DNA of 64,000 nt from Streptomyces acidiscabies (GTDB lineage Bacteria; Actinomycetota; Actinomycetes; Streptomycetales; Streptomycetaceae): NCBI RefSeq assembly GCF_020010905.1, contig NZ_JAGJBY010000002.1, forward strand, positions 4,464,001-4,528,000, read 5' to 3'. Position numbers and translations under genes: made by a program. Shown in pieces: positions 17,230 to 27,272 of the stretch (its first letter is position 1; each line of letters opens with the position of its first letter). Under the pieces are notes generated by a model. It saw only the letters and a list, made by a program, of their open reading frames with translations, was not told the origin of the DNA and searched no databases.

Positions 17230-18045
17230 CTACGCGCCGAAGAACTCCGTGAGTCCCCGTGCCGAATCCGCCGCCACGGTCACGTTCGCCGCACCCGCCA
17301 CCAGGACGGCCGGCGCGAGCACCGTACCGAGAACACCGAACGCACCCAGCACCCGTCGCGTACGCCGGTCGCCGACCTCCGTGAACCTCCTCCACGACAC
17401 CACGCTGACGGCGACCAACCCCACCGCCACGATCCCGGCGATCACGGCCATCGACACGTGATACCGCGCGTTGTCGCTGATCATCTCCGTGAGTGCGGGT
17501 GAGGCGGTGTCCGGGTTCGCGGCCAACTCCGTCCTGACCTGGTCCAAGGTCCCGGCCAGCTCCCCGCCCCGCGTCCCGACCGGCACCATCGTCAACGCGG
17601 AGGTGAACGGCGCGACAGCGCCCTGCACATTGGCAGCCGCGACGACGAGAGACAGCAGCCCGACCCCGGTGACACAGACCCCGGCGACCGCGAGCCCACC
17701 CCTCCGTACCCCCTCACTGCGCAGAAACGCCCGCCACACCACCACCCCGAGCGCGGCCAACACCCCCAACAACGCCAACGCGATGAGCGCCTTGGCCACA
17801 TGGAACCGGAACCAGTACTCGACGACACCCCCCATCCCCGACGAGTAATCCCCGCTCCCGGCAGCCCAGTACCGAACAAACCCCTCCTCCACGGCCCCCA
17901 CAAGCGCCCGTTGATCAGAGAACCCACTCTGCGACCCGTCGTCGGCAAGCAGATGCGGCCCGAAGTACACGCCGGGCACAAGAAACACGGCGAGAGGCAC
18001 AAGCACACGAGCGGACGACAAGGGCGCTACGACGTTACTGGACAA
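17230..18045 (-). CDS. Membrane protein of unknown function
   Basis: 271 aa with about five hydrophobic segments: one near the N-terminus (RVLVPLAVFLVPGVYFG), two in the middle (ALIALALLGVLAALGVVVW; AVAGVCVTGVGLLSLVVAA) and two near the end. A soluble loop carries FVRYWAAGSGDYSSGMGG. No family recognised. The frame has no ATG near its start; TTG 18045 is preferred because AGGAAG lies four bases ahead, with TTG 18072 the alternative. Convergent with the PKS gene. Confidence 0.6.
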   Translation of the reverse strand: MSSNVVAPLSSARVLVPLAVFLVPGVYFGPHLLADDGSQSGFSDQRALVGAVEEGFVRYWAAGSGDYSSGMGGVVEYWFRFHVAKALIALALLGVLAALGVVVWRAFLRSEGVRRGGLAVAGVCVTGVGLLSLVVAAANVQGAVAPFTSALTMVPVGTRGGELAGTLDQVRTELAANPDTASPALTEMISDNARYHVSMAVIAGIVAVGLVAVSVVSWRRFTEVGDRRTRRVLGAFGVLGTVLAPAVLVAGAANVTVAADSARGLTEFFGA

Positions 18046-18144
18046 GGCACTTCCTAGGGCACGGGAGGACAACGCCCTTCACCTTCCCGCACCCACCCCC
18101 CTGGATCACTACGGCCGACCACCCACTCGTACCGGGGGTTTGCC

Positions 18145-18903
18145 CTACCACCCCGGCCGAGCGCTCACACCCCCGTCCACCGGAAGGTCCACCCCGGTGA
18201 TCCACGCCGCCGCGTCGGACGCGAGGAACACGCACGCCGCGCCGATGTCGGCCGGGCTGCCCAGGCGACGCAGGGGAGCCGCAGCCTGCCAGCGGCCGAC
18301 GCCCTCCGGCCAGGACTCCGTGAGGCCGGGGCGGTCGATGAGGCCGGGGGAGACGGTGTTGACGCGGATGCCGAGAGGGCCGTACTCCAGGGAGGCCGCG
18401 CGGGCGTGCATGATCAGGGCCGCTTTGGAGACGCTGTAGTGGGTGTGGCCGGGGGAGGGGCGGGTGCCCTCGATGGAGGCGATGTGGATGATGCTGCCGC
18501 CCCCTTGCCCCGCCATCACCGCCGCCGCCTCCTGCGTACAGGCGAACGCGCTGGTGACATTGGCCTGTTGAAGCTCCTGCCACTCGGCGACGGTCAGCTC
18601 CGCGAGCCCCTTCACCGGCTGGATCCCCGCGTTGTTGACGAGCACGTCCAACCGCCCCCGCCACCCCACCGCCTCCCCGACGACCCGCCGGCACTCCTCC
18701 TCCCGCGTGAGATCCCCGCTCACCACCACCGCGTCCCCGATCTCCCGGGCCAACTCCCCGGCGACCCCCACGGCTTGACGGCAGTGCAGCACCACCGACG
18801 CCCCCGCACCGGCGAGTTGACGGGCGATGCCCTGCCCGATGCCACCACTGGCCCCGGTGACGAGGGCGATACGGCCGGCCAGCGGCCCGGACGTGTCGGT
18901 CAC
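18145..18903 (-). CDS. SDR-family oxidoreductase (glucose/3-oxoacyl dehydrogenase-like)
   Basis: 252 aa from GTG 18903, which has GGAAGG upstream; ATG 18939 would add 12 residues. TGASGGIGQGIA cofactor motif, NNAGIQP, catalytic Ser in IHIASIEG and YSVSKAAL, and the C-terminal DLPVDGGVS typical of classical SDRs. NAD(P)-dependent alcohol/ketone oxidoreductase of unknown substrate. Lies next to and in the same direction as the Rieske oxygenase gene, 76 bp downstream of it, so the two may act on one substrate. Confidence 0.85.
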   Translation of the reverse strand: MTDTSGPLAGRIALVTGASGGIGQGIARQLAGAGASVVLHCRQAVGVAGELAREIGDAVVVSGDLTREEECRRVVGEAVGWRGRLDVLVNNAGIQPVKGLAELTVAEWQELQQANVTSAFACTQEAAAVMAGQGGGSIIHIASIEGTRPSPGHTHYSVSKAALIMHARAASLEYGPLGIRVNTVSPGLIDRPGLTESWPEGVGRWQAAAPLRRLGSPADIGAACVFLASDAAAWITGVDLPVDGGVSARPGW

Positions 18904-18978
18904 GGCGTTCCCTTCCTCAGGACGAGTCGAGGTCCCCATACTGGTACGCCGACTCGGAGCCGGGCCGCATCACCTGGC

Positions 18979-19965
18979 TCAGACCGGCGGATAGAACTGC
19001 GCGTACCACCGCCGCAACGCCCGTATCCCCTGCTCGTGCGGCAACAGCACCGGCCGCGCCAGATGTACCTTGTGATCCCAGATCCGCACCTCGTCCCGCA
19101 CCTCGCCCAGCGCCTGCGTACGGAACACCAGCTTCAACAGCGGCGTCAGGAAAGGCAGTCGGCGCGGCTTGCGCACGTAATACAGCATCCGCAGCTCACT
19201 GGTCCGCTCGTCGACGGGCGTGCTCAGCGCGATCGCCGTCAACGACAGCACCGGCCCCTCCGTACGGACGACCATGACCCCCGGCCCGTACATGAACGCG
19301 TCGAAGGTGTTGTCGATGTCCCACCGCAGCACCCGCCGCCCGATCCGCCCCCGCGCCTCCGCGAACGGCCCGTCCTCCTTCCACTCCTGCGCCAGCGGCT
19401 CGGGCTGGCCGTGGATGAAGTGGAAGTGCGACTCGTCGACGATGTTCTCCCGCATCTCCTGCACGTGGACACGGGCCCGGCAGGTGTCCTCGACCGGCGC
19501 CGCGTACCCCCGGTCGAGAGCCTCCGGAATCCCCGGCACCTCCCACTCGGGCTCGCCCGGCCCGACGTACACGAACACCAGCCCGCTGTGCTCCCGCACG
19601 GGAAACCCGCCGAGCGACACCTTCGGCACCCGCACCGCGAACGGCGCCTGGACACACCGCCCGTCCACCCCGAACCGCCACCCGTGGAACGGACACTCCA
19701 CCGTCCCCTCCACGACCTTCCCGCCCGCCCCCAGATGCGCCCCGTAGTGCGGACAGTGCGCGTCCAGCACGGCAGCCCGCCCGTCCTCCCCGCGGAACGC
19801 GATCAGCGCCCGCCCGAAGTAGTGCAGACTCACCACCCGCCCGGCCCGTAACTCCCCGCTGCGCGCCACCGCGTACCACCCGTACGGCACGCTCGGCATC
19901 GGATACGCGTCCGCCCGGGGATCGCGCGGAAGCTTGGTCAGGTCTTCACCACGCCGTGATCGCAT
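18979..19965 (-). CDS. Rieske non-heme iron oxygenase (KshA / cholesterol desaturase-like)
   Basis: 328 aa. Rieske 2Fe-2S ligands in CPHYG (about residue 71) and CPFHGW (about 91). Mononuclear iron site ENIVDESHFHFIH near 170-182 supplies the Asp/His ligands. A single-polypeptide oxygenase this size with this spacing resembles KshA (3-ketosteroid 9-alpha-hydroxylase) and DAF-36/Neverland sterol desaturases. No ferredoxin reductase gene is adjacent, so electrons come from elsewhere. Probably co-transcribed with the SDR downstream. Confidence 0.85.
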   Translation of the reverse strand: MRSRRGEDLTKLPRDPRADAYPMPSVPYGWYAVARSGELRAGRVVSLHYFGRALIAFRGEDGRAAVLDAHCPHYGAHLGAGGKVVEGTVECPFHGWRFGVDGRCVQAPFAVRVPKVSLGGFPVREHSGLVFVYVGPGEPEWEVPGIPEALDRGYAAPVEDTCRARVHVQEMRENIVDESHFHFIHGQPEPLAQEWKEDGPFAEARGRIGRRVLRWDIDNTFDAFMYGPGVMVVRTEGPVLSLTAIALSTPVDERTSELRMLYYVRKPRRLPFLTPLLKLVFRTQALGEVRDEVRIWDHKVHLARPVLLPHEQGIRALRRWYAQFYPPV

Positions 19966-20127
19966 GCGGCGATGTTAACGGCCCTGAACCATTCAACTAC
20001 CCCTACGTGCAAGGGAGTTGGCAAAAACACGCAAGCCGTGGCCTGTTGCCAAGGGTGACGTAACCGCCCCGCTGGGTAGGCTCCGCGCGACCGACTGACG
20101 ACGCGACGACAGGAAGGGCGGACCCCC

Positions 20128-20415
20128 GTGACCGACGGCCCCGAGCGCGAGAAGGCCACCGTCAGGATCCCCAAGGAGGCGATCGAACCCTTCGTCGCCG
20201 CCCTCCAGGTCGGCATGGCCGCCATGGTCGAGGACGCGGGCGGCCTGGAGTGGTACTACCCGATGGGCCAATGGGACCAGGAACACGTGGAGTTCGCCCT
20301 GGTCCCGGACGCGGACGAGGTCATGGTCCGGATGTCCTCGGACCGGGCCCACGCGATCGCGCTGCCGATGAGCACATGGCACGAACTGGTGGGGCAGGTG
20401 GCGCTGCCGGAGTGA
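20128..20415 (+). CDS. Small conserved-looking protein of unknown function
   Basis: 95 aa from GTG 20128 after GGAAGGGCGG. Acidic and aromatic-rich (GGLEWYYPMGQWDQEH), with no signal peptide or membrane segment. Good actinobacterial third-codon-position GC supports coding. No family recognised. Divergent from the Rieske gene and 86 bp before lldP. Confidence 0.6.
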   Translation: MTDGPEREKATVRIPKEAIEPFVAALQVGMAAMVEDAGGLEWYYPMGQWDQEHVEFALVPDADEVMVRMSSDRAHAIALPMSTWHELVGQVALPE

Positions 20416-20501
20416 GGTGACGGCGCCATTGACGGCCTCGGACGCGTGTCCTACAAGTTGACGACCGGAACATCGCGTCACTGCCGCACCAGGAGGCCCG
20501 C

Positions 20502-22157
20502 ATGTACCGCCAGGTCCTCGACCCGCTGGCCGGATCGCTGTACTGGTCCGCGCTCCTCGCCGCGTTACCGCTGCTCACGCTGTTCGTCCTGCTCGGTGCC
20601 TTTCGTGTGCGCGCACAGTTCGCGGCGCTGTCCGCGCTCGCCCTCGCGCTCGCGCTGGCCGTCTGGGTCTGGGACATGCCGAGTTCGCAGGCATTGTCCG
20701 GCGCGGTCGAAGGCGCCTTCTACGGGCTGTTCCCCGTCCTGTGGATCCTCGTCAACGCCCTCTGGATCTACCGGATGACCGAGGTCACCGGCTGGTTCGC
20801 CGTCCTGCGCCGCTCCTTCCGCACCGTTTCCACCGACCAGCGCGTCCAGGGCATCCTCATCGCGTTCTGCTTCGGCGCGCTCATCGAGGCCCTCGCCGGA
20901 TTCGGCGCGCCCGTCGCCATCACGGCCGTGATGCTGGTCGCCGTCGGGATCGCCCCGCTGAAGGCGGCGACCGTGGCTCTGGTGGCGAACACCGCGCCGG
21001 TCGCCTTCGGCAGCATGGCCGTACCGCTCACCACTCTCGCCGGGGTGACGGGGCTGCCGCTGGACGACCTCGGCGCGATGGCGGGACGCCAGACGCCGCT
21101 CATCGCCGTGTTCGTACCGCTGGTGCTGGTGTTCCTCCTCGACGGGCGGCGCGGAGTGGGGGAGACGTGGCCGGTCGCGGTGGTCGCCGGGCTGACCTTC
21201 GGGATCGCCCAGTTCGCCGCATCGAACTTCATCAGCGTCGAGGTGACGGACATCGTGGCGGGGGTGGTGGCGCTGGTGTCGGTGCTGGGGTTCCTGCGGG
21301 TGTGGCAGCCGGCGCGGGTGACGGTGGGCGGGGGGATCGACACGTACTCGGACGCGGACACGTACGGCGACGGCGGCACCCGAACCGGTCCCGCTGCCGG
21401 CAAGGACGAGTCCGCGAACGGCAGCGCGCTCATGGCCTTCGCGCCGTACCTCGTCATCGTCGCCCTCTTCGCCCTCACCCAACTCGGCCCCGTCAAGGAC
21501 TGGTTGGCCGTGCACGGCGTCGTCACGTTCTCCTGGCCCGGGCTCGACGTCCAGACGCCCGCCGGGCAGCAGGCCGGAGCCGTCACCTTCAAGCTGGAGC
21601 ACCTCAAGGCGGCCGGCACGATCCTGCTGGTCGCCGGGCTCCTCACCATGGCGCTGTACCGGCTCGGCCCCGGCCGCGCGGTCAAGGCGTACGGCGCGAC
21701 GCTCCACCAACTGCGCTGGACCGTCGTCACCGTCACCTCCGTCCTCGCGCTGGCCTGGGTGATGAACCTCTCCGGCCAGACCGCGACCCTCGGCACGGCC
21801 CTCGCCCAGACCGGCGCCGCGTTCGCGTTCTTCTCCCCGATCGTCGGCTGGCTCGGCGTCGCGGTCACCGGCTCCGACACGTCCTCCAACTCCCTCTTCG
21901 GCGTCCTCCAGGTGACGGCCGCCCACGAAACGGGCCTCGACCCCGTCCTCCTGGCCGCCGCGAACTCCACCGGCGGCGTCCTCGGCAAGATGCTCTCCCC
22001 CCAGAACCTCGCGGTGGCCGCCGCCTCCATCGGCATGGCCGGCAGCGAGAGCGTCATCTTCCGCAAGGTCCTGGGCTGGAGCCTGGGCCTCCTCGCCGGC
22101 TTCGCCCTGATCGTGTACCTCCAGTCGACGCCGGTCCTGGACTGGATGACGGTGTGA
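20502..22157 (+). CDS. lldP: L-lactate permease (LctP/LldP family)
   Basis: 551 aa, about 13 hydrophobic segments. Conserved blocks include FYGLFPVLWILVNALWIYRMT, split here as FYGLFPVLWIL and WIYRMTEVTG, then EALAGFGAPVAIT near residue 127-139, VAFGSMAVPL, and near the end GVAVTGSDTSSNSLFG and NSTGGVLGKMLSPQN. These are signatures of the lactate permease family that imports L-lactate (and glycolate) with protons. No lactate dehydrogenase gene adjoins. Confidence 0.92.
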   Translation: MYRQVLDPLAGSLYWSALLAALPLLTLFVLLGAFRVRAQFAALSALALALALAVWVWDMPSSQALSGAVEGAFYGLFPVLWILVNALWIYRMTEVTGWFAVLRRSFRTVSTDQRVQGILIAFCFGALIEALAGFGAPVAITAVMLVAVGIAPLKAATVALVANTAPVAFGSMAVPLTTLAGVTGLPLDDLGAMAGRQTPLIAVFVPLVLVFLLDGRRGVGETWPVAVVAGLTFGIAQFAASNFISVEVTDIVAGVVALVSVLGFLRVWQPARVTVGGGIDTYSDADTYGDGGTRTGPAAGKDESANGSALMAFAPYLVIVALFALTQLGPVKDWLAVHGVVTFSWPGLDVQTPAGQQAGAVTFKLEHLKAAGTILLVAGLLTMALYRLGPGRAVKAYGATLHQLRWTVVTVTSVLALAWVMNLSGQTATLGTALAQTGAAFAFFSPIVGWLGVAVTGSDTSSNSLFGVLQVTAAHETGLDPVLLAAANSTGGVLGKMLSPQNLAVAAASIGMAGSESVIFRKVLGWSLGLLAGFALIVYLQSTPVLDWMTV

Positions 22158-22163
22158 GACCGG

Positions 22164-23093
22164 TCAGCGAGCGTCCTTGACGGCCAGCACGATCTTGCCC
22201 GTCGTCCGGCCCTTCTCGCCGTGCGCGTGGGCGTCGGCCGCGTCCGCGAGGTCGTACACGGCCTCCACATGGGCGCGCAGCGCACCCCGCTCGACGAGTT
22301 CGGCGATCGCCGACATCCCCGCCCGGTCGTACTCGACGAGCAACTGCTCGACCCGCACCCCCGGGACGGGGTCGCTCGGCAGGATCGAGACGACGACCCC
22401 GCCGGGCCGCAGGACGCGGGCGGAGCGGACGGACGTCGAACCGCCCAGCGTGTCGAGGACGACGTCGATATCGGTGACGGTCTCCGTGAAGTCGACGGAG
22501 TGGTAGTCGATCACCTCGTCCGCGCCGATCTCGCGCAGGAACGCGTGCTTGCCCGCGCTGGCCGTGCCGATCACGTACGCGCCCCGGGCCTTGGCGATCT
22601 GCACGGCGAGATGGCCGACGCCACCGGCCGCCGCATGGACGAGGACCCGCTGTCCCGGCTGGAGGCCGGCGGTGTCGACGAGTGCCTGGTGCGCCGTGAG
22701 CGCGGCGAGCGGCAGCGCGGCGGCCTGCACATGATCGACGTTCGACGGCTTGCGGGCGAAGGCCCGCGCAGGCCCGGTCACGTACTCGGCGTGCGACCCG
22801 GTGCCGTGCGGATACGGCAGCATCCCGAACACCTCGTCTCCGGCCCGCAGCAGCGTCACCCCGAAGCCGACCGCCTCCACCACCCCGGACACGTCCCAGC
22901 CGAGGACGAGCGGCAGTTCCTGGAGGAACCCCCCGCCGCCCCGGTGCTTCCAGTCGGTCGGATTCACCCCGGCCGCGTGCACGGCGACCAGGATCTCGCC
23001 TGGCCCTGGCTCCGGCCGGTCGACCTGCGCGAGTTCGAGTACCTCGGGACCGCCGAAGACGGTCTGCCGTGCGGCGTTCATCGTTGTGGTCAT
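22164..23093 (-). CDS. NADP-dependent quinone oxidoreductase-type (zinc-less MDR) enzyme
   Basis: 309 aa. GroES-like N-terminus (GVNPTDWKHRGGG, LGWDVSGVVEAVG), then a Rossmann half with HAAAGGVGHLAVQIAK near residue 147-162. Zinc ligands of classical alcohol dehydrogenases are missing, as in quinone reductases. The ATG at 23093 is very close to GGAGG; ATG 23081 is a better-spaced alternative. Divergent from the AraC-type regulator at 23163, a frequent pairing in Streptomyces in which the regulator controls the reductase. Confidence 0.87.
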   Translation of the reverse strand: MTTTMNAARQTVFGGPEVLELAQVDRPEPGPGEILVAVHAAGVNPTDWKHRGGGGFLQELPLVLGWDVSGVVEAVGFGVTLLRAGDEVFGMLPYPHGTGSHAEYVTGPARAFARKPSNVDHVQAAALPLAALTAHQALVDTAGLQPGQRVLVHAAAGGVGHLAVQIAKARGAYVIGTASAGKHAFLREIGADEVIDYHSVDFTETVTDIDVVLDTLGGSTSVRSARVLRPGGVVVSILPSDPVPGVRVEQLLVEYDRAGMSAIAELVERGALRAHVEAVYDLADAADAHAHGEKGRTTGKIVLAVKDAR

Positions 23094-23162
23094 GCCTCCA
23101 GCCTGCGCGCGTCCGCCCGCCCGGCCAATGGCGGGATGGCCAATATCCAATAGGATCCTGCC

Positions 23163-24110
23163 ATGGAGCGTGCACACCGCGTCGTGGTCCTGGCGCTCGA
23201 CGGCGTCTACCCCTTCGAACTCGGCATCCCCAGCCGCGTGTTCGGCGCCGCCGACGACCTCTACGAGGTCCTGACGTGCAGCGTCGACGGACACCCCGTC
23301 CAGACCCTGTCCGACTTCTCGGTCACCGTCACCCACGGCCCCGAGGCGCTCGCCGAGGCGGACACGGTCGTGATCCCGCCCTTCAACCCGTGGCGCGTCA
23401 CCCCCGACCTGCCCGAACCGGTCGCGGCGGCGCTCTCCCGCATCACACCGGGCACCAGGATCGTCTCCATCTGCTCCGGCGCCTTCGTCCTCGCGGCGGC
23501 GGGGCTCCTCGACGGGCGGCCCGCGACGACGCACTGGAGGATGGCCGACACCTTCCGCGCCTGGTTCCCCGCCGTCGACCTCGACCCGGACGTCCTGTTC
23601 GTGGACGACGGCGACATGCTCACCTCGGCGGGCGCCGCGTCCGGCGTCGACCTGTGCCTGCACATCGTCCGCGAGGACCACGGCAGCGAACTCGCCAACC
23701 AGGTCGCCCGCCGCTGCGTCGTCCCGGCCTGGCGGGACGGCGGCCAGGCCCAGTACATCGAACGCCCCGTCCCCGCCCCCGGCGAACAGGGCACCGCCGC
23801 CGCCCGCGCCTGGGCCCTGGACCACCTCGACGAACCCCTCGCCCTCACCGACCTCGCCCACCAGGCCCGCATGAGCCTGCGCACCTTCGCCCGCCGCTTC
23901 AACGAGGAGACCGGCACGAGCCCCGGCCGCTGGCTGATCCGCCAGCGGGTGGACCGGGCGCGGCACCTGCTGGAGACCACGGACCTGCCGGTCGACGAGG
24001 TCGCCCTGTCGGTGGGCTTCGGGACGGGTGCGTCACTGAGGCAGCACCTGCATACGGCGGTGGGGGTGTCGCCGCTGGCGTACCGCAGGACGTTCCGGCC
24101 GGGGCAGTGA
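23163..24110 (+). CDS. GlxA/FtrA-type AraC regulator with DJ-1/PfpI-like domain
   Basis: 315 aa. N-terminal amidotransferase-like (DJ-1/PfpI) domain with the ISICSGAFVLA elbow near residue 100 as VSICSGAFVLAAAGLL, and HWRMAD. C-terminal AraC helix-turn-helix: LALTDLAHQARMSLRTFARRF and VDEVALSVGFGTGASLRQH. Regulator, probably of the divergent quinone oxidoreductase (69-bp gap) and perhaps of the MFS gene 37 bp downstream. Confidence 0.9.
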   Translation: MERAHRVVVLALDGVYPFELGIPSRVFGAADDLYEVLTCSVDGHPVQTLSDFSVTVTHGPEALAEADTVVIPPFNPWRVTPDLPEPVAAALSRITPGTRIVSICSGAFVLAAAGLLDGRPATTHWRMADTFRAWFPAVDLDPDVLFVDDGDMLTSAGAASGVDLCLHIVREDHGSELANQVARRCVVPAWRDGGQAQYIERPVPAPGEQGTAAARAWALDHLDEPLALTDLAHQARMSLRTFARRFNEETGTSPGRWLIRQRVDRARHLLETTDLPVDEVALSVGFGTGASLRQHLHTAVGVSPLAYRRTFRPGQ

Positions 24111-24147
24111 CCGCGTCCCGGCCCGCACGAGCCCCCGAGGTGACCCG

Positions 24148-25302
24148 GTGAACCGACCCCGTCAGATGTGGCCCCTGTACGCCGCCGGTTTCACCACCGC
24201 GTTCGGTGCCCACGGCATCGCCGCCAACCTCGGCGGCTTCTCCGACGACGCCGTCACCTCCCTCCTCGTCCTCGGCGGCCTCCTCGCCCTGTACGACGGC
24301 GCCGAGGTCCTCCTCAAACCCGTCTTCGGCACCCTCGCCGACCGCATCGGCGCCCGCCCGGTCCTGCTCGGTGGGCTCGCCGCGTTCGCGCTCGCGTCCG
24401 CGCTGTACGCCGCCGCCGACAGCCCGGGCTGGCTGTGGGCCGCCCGCCTCGGCCAGGGCGCCGCCGCCTCCGCGTTCTCACCGGCCGCGTCCGCGCTCGT
24501 CGCCCGCCTCAACCCGGCCGCCAAACACGGCCGCGCGTTCGGGAGTTACGGCTTCTACAAGTCGATCGGCTACACGCTGGGCCCGCTCCTGGGCGGCGTA
24601 CTCGTCTGGGCGGGCGGGCTGCGGCTGCTGTTCACCGTCCTCGCGGTGACGGGCGCGGTGGTCGCCGGGTGGGGGGCGCTCGCCGTCCCCGTCGTCCCGC
24701 CGCTGCCGAAGGCCCGCCAGACCGTCCTCGACCTGGCGCGCAGGCTCACGGACCCCGCCTTCCTCGCGCCGACGGCCGCGCTGGCCGGGGCGACGGCGGC
24801 GCTCTCGGTCGGCGTGGGGTTCCTGCCGGTCTCCGGGCGGGCGGCGGGGCTCGGGACGGTCGCGACCGGGGCGGCGGTGTCGGTGCTGGCCGCGTGCGCG
24901 GCCGTCGTGCAGCCCCGTGCGGGGCGCGCGCTGGACGAGGGGCGCCTCACGACCCGTACCGGGCTCACGGCGGGGCTGTTGATCACGGCCGGGGGCCTCG
25001 CCTGCGCGACGCTCCCCGGGCTCACGGGCGTACTGACCGCGGCGGCCCTGATCGGCGTCGGCACCGGCCTGATCACGCCCCTCGGCTTCGCCGCACTCGC
25101 CGCGACGACGCCCCAGGAGCGCCTCGGCCAGACCATGGGCTCCGCCGAACTGGGCCGCGAACTCGGCGACGCGGGCGGACCGTTGCTGGTCGCCGCCGTC
25201 GCCACGGCCGCGACGCTGACGTACGGGTACGCGGCGCTGGCGGTGCTGCTGGGAGTTGGGCCGCTGGTGATGCTGGTACGGCGACGGCGCACCCGAGACT
25301 GA
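24148..25302 (+). CDS. MFS transporter
   Basis: 384 aa from GTG 24148, twelve predicted membrane segments. The loop 2-3 signature GTLADRIGARPVLLGG is present near residue 60-75. Short drug/metabolite efflux-type MFS; substrate unknown. Close behind the AraC-type regulator, probably same transcript. Confidence 0.85.
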   Translation: MNRPRQMWPLYAAGFTTAFGAHGIAANLGGFSDDAVTSLLVLGGLLALYDGAEVLLKPVFGTLADRIGARPVLLGGLAAFALASALYAAADSPGWLWAARLGQGAAASAFSPAASALVARLNPAAKHGRAFGSYGFYKSIGYTLGPLLGGVLVWAGGLRLLFTVLAVTGAVVAGWGALAVPVVPPLPKARQTVLDLARRLTDPAFLAPTAALAGATAALSVGVGFLPVSGRAAGLGTVATGAAVSVLAACAAVVQPRAGRALDEGRLTTRTGLTAGLLITAGGLACATLPGLTGVLTAAALIGVGTGLITPLGFAALAATTPQERLGQTMGSAELGRELGDAGGPLLVAAVATAATLTYGYAALAVLLGVGPLVMLVRRRRTRD

Positions 25303-25423
25303 CGGTGCTATGAACCCGTCAAAATGCCCGCCCCCGGCGTGAAGAACGCGCTAGGAACGATCGGAAACGATCACTTCCGGACGGACCCTGAGTGCACCAG
25401 TCCGCACGAAGGAGCCCCCGGCC

Positions 25424-27256
25424 ATGTCCGTCCTCACCCCCGTCGCCCCCACCGAGGAGGAGCCGCCCGACGCCGGTGAACGGCACCGCCTCACCGCCGT
25501 CACGGGCCTGGCCGCGCTCTCCCTGGACGCGATGGCGTCGGTGGCGTACGGCCCCGAGGCGATCGTCCTCGTGCTGGCCGCCGCCGGTGCGCACGGGCTC
25601 GGCTTCACGCTGCCGGTGACGCTCGCGATCGCCGGTCTGCTCGCGGTGCTGGTCGCGTCGTACCGGCAGGTCATCGCGGCGTTCCCGGACGGCGGCGGCT
25701 CGTACGCGGTCGCGAAGGCGCACCTCGGGGCGCGTACGAGCCTCGTCGCGGCGGCGTCCCTGGTCCTCGACTACGTCCTGAACGTGGCCGTCGCCGTCAC
25801 GGCCGGAGTCGCCGCGCTGACCTCGGCGTTCCCCTCCCTGTACGGGGACCGGCTGTGGCTGTGCCTGGCGGTCCTGGCGCTGATCACGGCGGTGAACCTG
25901 CGCGGGATCGTCGAGTCGGCGAAGGCGTTCATCGTGCCGACCGTCGTGTTCGTCGGCTCGATCTTCGCCGTGATCGTGGTCGGCCTGCTGCGCTCCGGAC
26001 CGGTCAGCACGGCGACGGCGGACGGCCACGCCTCCGCCCTGTCCGGCAACGCGACGACGGTCGGCGCCCTGCTGTTGCTGAAGGCGTTCGCCTCCGGCTG
26101 CGCCGCGCTCACCGGCGTCGAGGCCATCGCGAACGCGGTCCCCTCCTTCCGCGTCCCCCGCGCCAAGCGGGCCCAGCACGCTGAGGTCGCCCTCGGCGCG
26201 GTCCTGGGCCTGATGCTGATCGGTCTGTCCGTCCTGATCGGCCGCTTCCACCTCCAGCCGGTCCAGGGCGTCACGGTCCTCGCGCAGCTCGCGGACGCCT
26301 CCCTCGGCCACAACTGGGCTTTCTACGTCATCCAGTTCACGACGATGATCCTGCTCGCCCTCTCCGCGAACACCTCCTTCGGGGGCCTGCCCGTCCTGCT
26401 GAAACTCCTCGCCCGCGACAACTACGCCCCCCACGTCTTCGCCCTCAAGGCCGACCGCCAGGTCCACCGCCACGGCGTCCTCGCCCTCGCCGTCGTCTCG
26501 GCGGCCCTCCTGGTGTTCTCCGGCGGTGACACCAACACCCTCGTCCCCCTCTTCGCGATCGGCGTGTTCGTCGGCTTCACCGTCGCCCAGGTCGGCATGG
26601 TCCGGCACTGGCGCCTCGAACGCGGACCGGGCTGGACGGGGAAAGCCCTGCTGAACGGCTTCGGCGCCCTCCTCACCGGGGTCGCCACGGTCGTCGTGAC
26701 GGCGGAGAAGTTCACGGCGGGAGCCTGGCTGATCGTCATCGCGCTCCCCCTGCTGGTGGCCGCCTTCGAAACGGTCCACCGCGCCTACGCCGCCATCGGT
26801 GAACGCCTCGGCCTCGGCCGCGTCCCCGAACCCCCGCACCGCGCACGCTCCCTGGTCGTCGTCCCCGTCTCCTCCCTCTCCCGCCTCACCTCCCAGGCCC
26901 TCACGGCGGCCACCTCCCTCGGCGACGAGGTCCGCGCGGTCACGGTCTCCTACCCCGACCCCGAGGACCGCGCGGCCCTCCACACCCTGGAACGCGCCTG
27001 GACCGACTGGAACCCCGGCGTCCCCCTCGTCCAGGTCAGAAGCGACCGGCGCAGCCTGGGCCGCCCCATCGCCGCCTACGTCCGCGAGATCGCCGCCGCC
27101 GAACCGGGCACCCAGGTGACCGTCCTGATCCCGGAGACCGAACCCGAGCGTCTGTGGCAACGGCTGCTCCAGAACCAGCGGGGAGCCGTCGTCGCGCACG
27201 CGGTACGACGGGAGACGGACGCGGTGATCTGCCGCCTCCGCTTCCGGCTGCCGTGA
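25424..27256 (+). CDS. APC-superfamily permease, KimA-like
   Basis: 610 aa. Eleven to twelve membrane segments in residues 20-440, then a cytoplasmic C-terminal domain (about 445-610) containing RSLVVVPVSSLSRLT and TVLIPETEPERLWQRLL. Blocks DAMASVAYGPEA and GGGSYAVAKAHLG are typical of the APC subgroup that includes the potassium importer KimA (YdaO), whose C-terminal domain binds c-di-AMP. Potassium transport is therefore plausible, amino acid transport possible. No riboswitch-like structure was evident in the 121-bp upstream gap. Confidence 0.8.
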   Translation: MSVLTPVAPTEEEPPDAGERHRLTAVTGLAALSLDAMASVAYGPEAIVLVLAAAGAHGLGFTLPVTLAIAGLLAVLVASYRQVIAAFPDGGGSYAVAKAHLGARTSLVAAASLVLDYVLNVAVAVTAGVAALTSAFPSLYGDRLWLCLAVLALITAVNLRGIVESAKAFIVPTVVFVGSIFAVIVVGLLRSGPVSTATADGHASALSGNATTVGALLLLKAFASGCAALTGVEAIANAVPSFRVPRAKRAQHAEVALGAVLGLMLIGLSVLIGRFHLQPVQGVTVLAQLADASLGHNWAFYVIQFTTMILLALSANTSFGGLPVLLKLLARDNYAPHVFALKADRQVHRHGVLALAVVSAALLVFSGGDTNTLVPLFAIGVFVGFTVAQVGMVRHWRLERGPGWTGKALLNGFGALLTGVATVVVTAEKFTAGAWLIVIALPLLVAAFETVHRAYAAIGERLGLGRVPEPPHRARSLVVVPVSSLSRLTSQALTAATSLGDEVRAVTVSYPDPEDRAALHTLERAWTDWNPGVPLVQVRSDRRSLGRPIAAYVREIAAAEPGTQVTVLIPETEPERLWQRLLQNQRGAVVAHAVRRETDAVICRLRFRLP

Positions 27257-27272
27257 CCGATGCGGTACGGCT

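Noticed and set aside
25303..25423. c-di-AMP (ydaO) riboswitch before the KimA-like gene
   Set aside because: The gap is only 121 bp and shows none of the expected conserved paired elements by eye.
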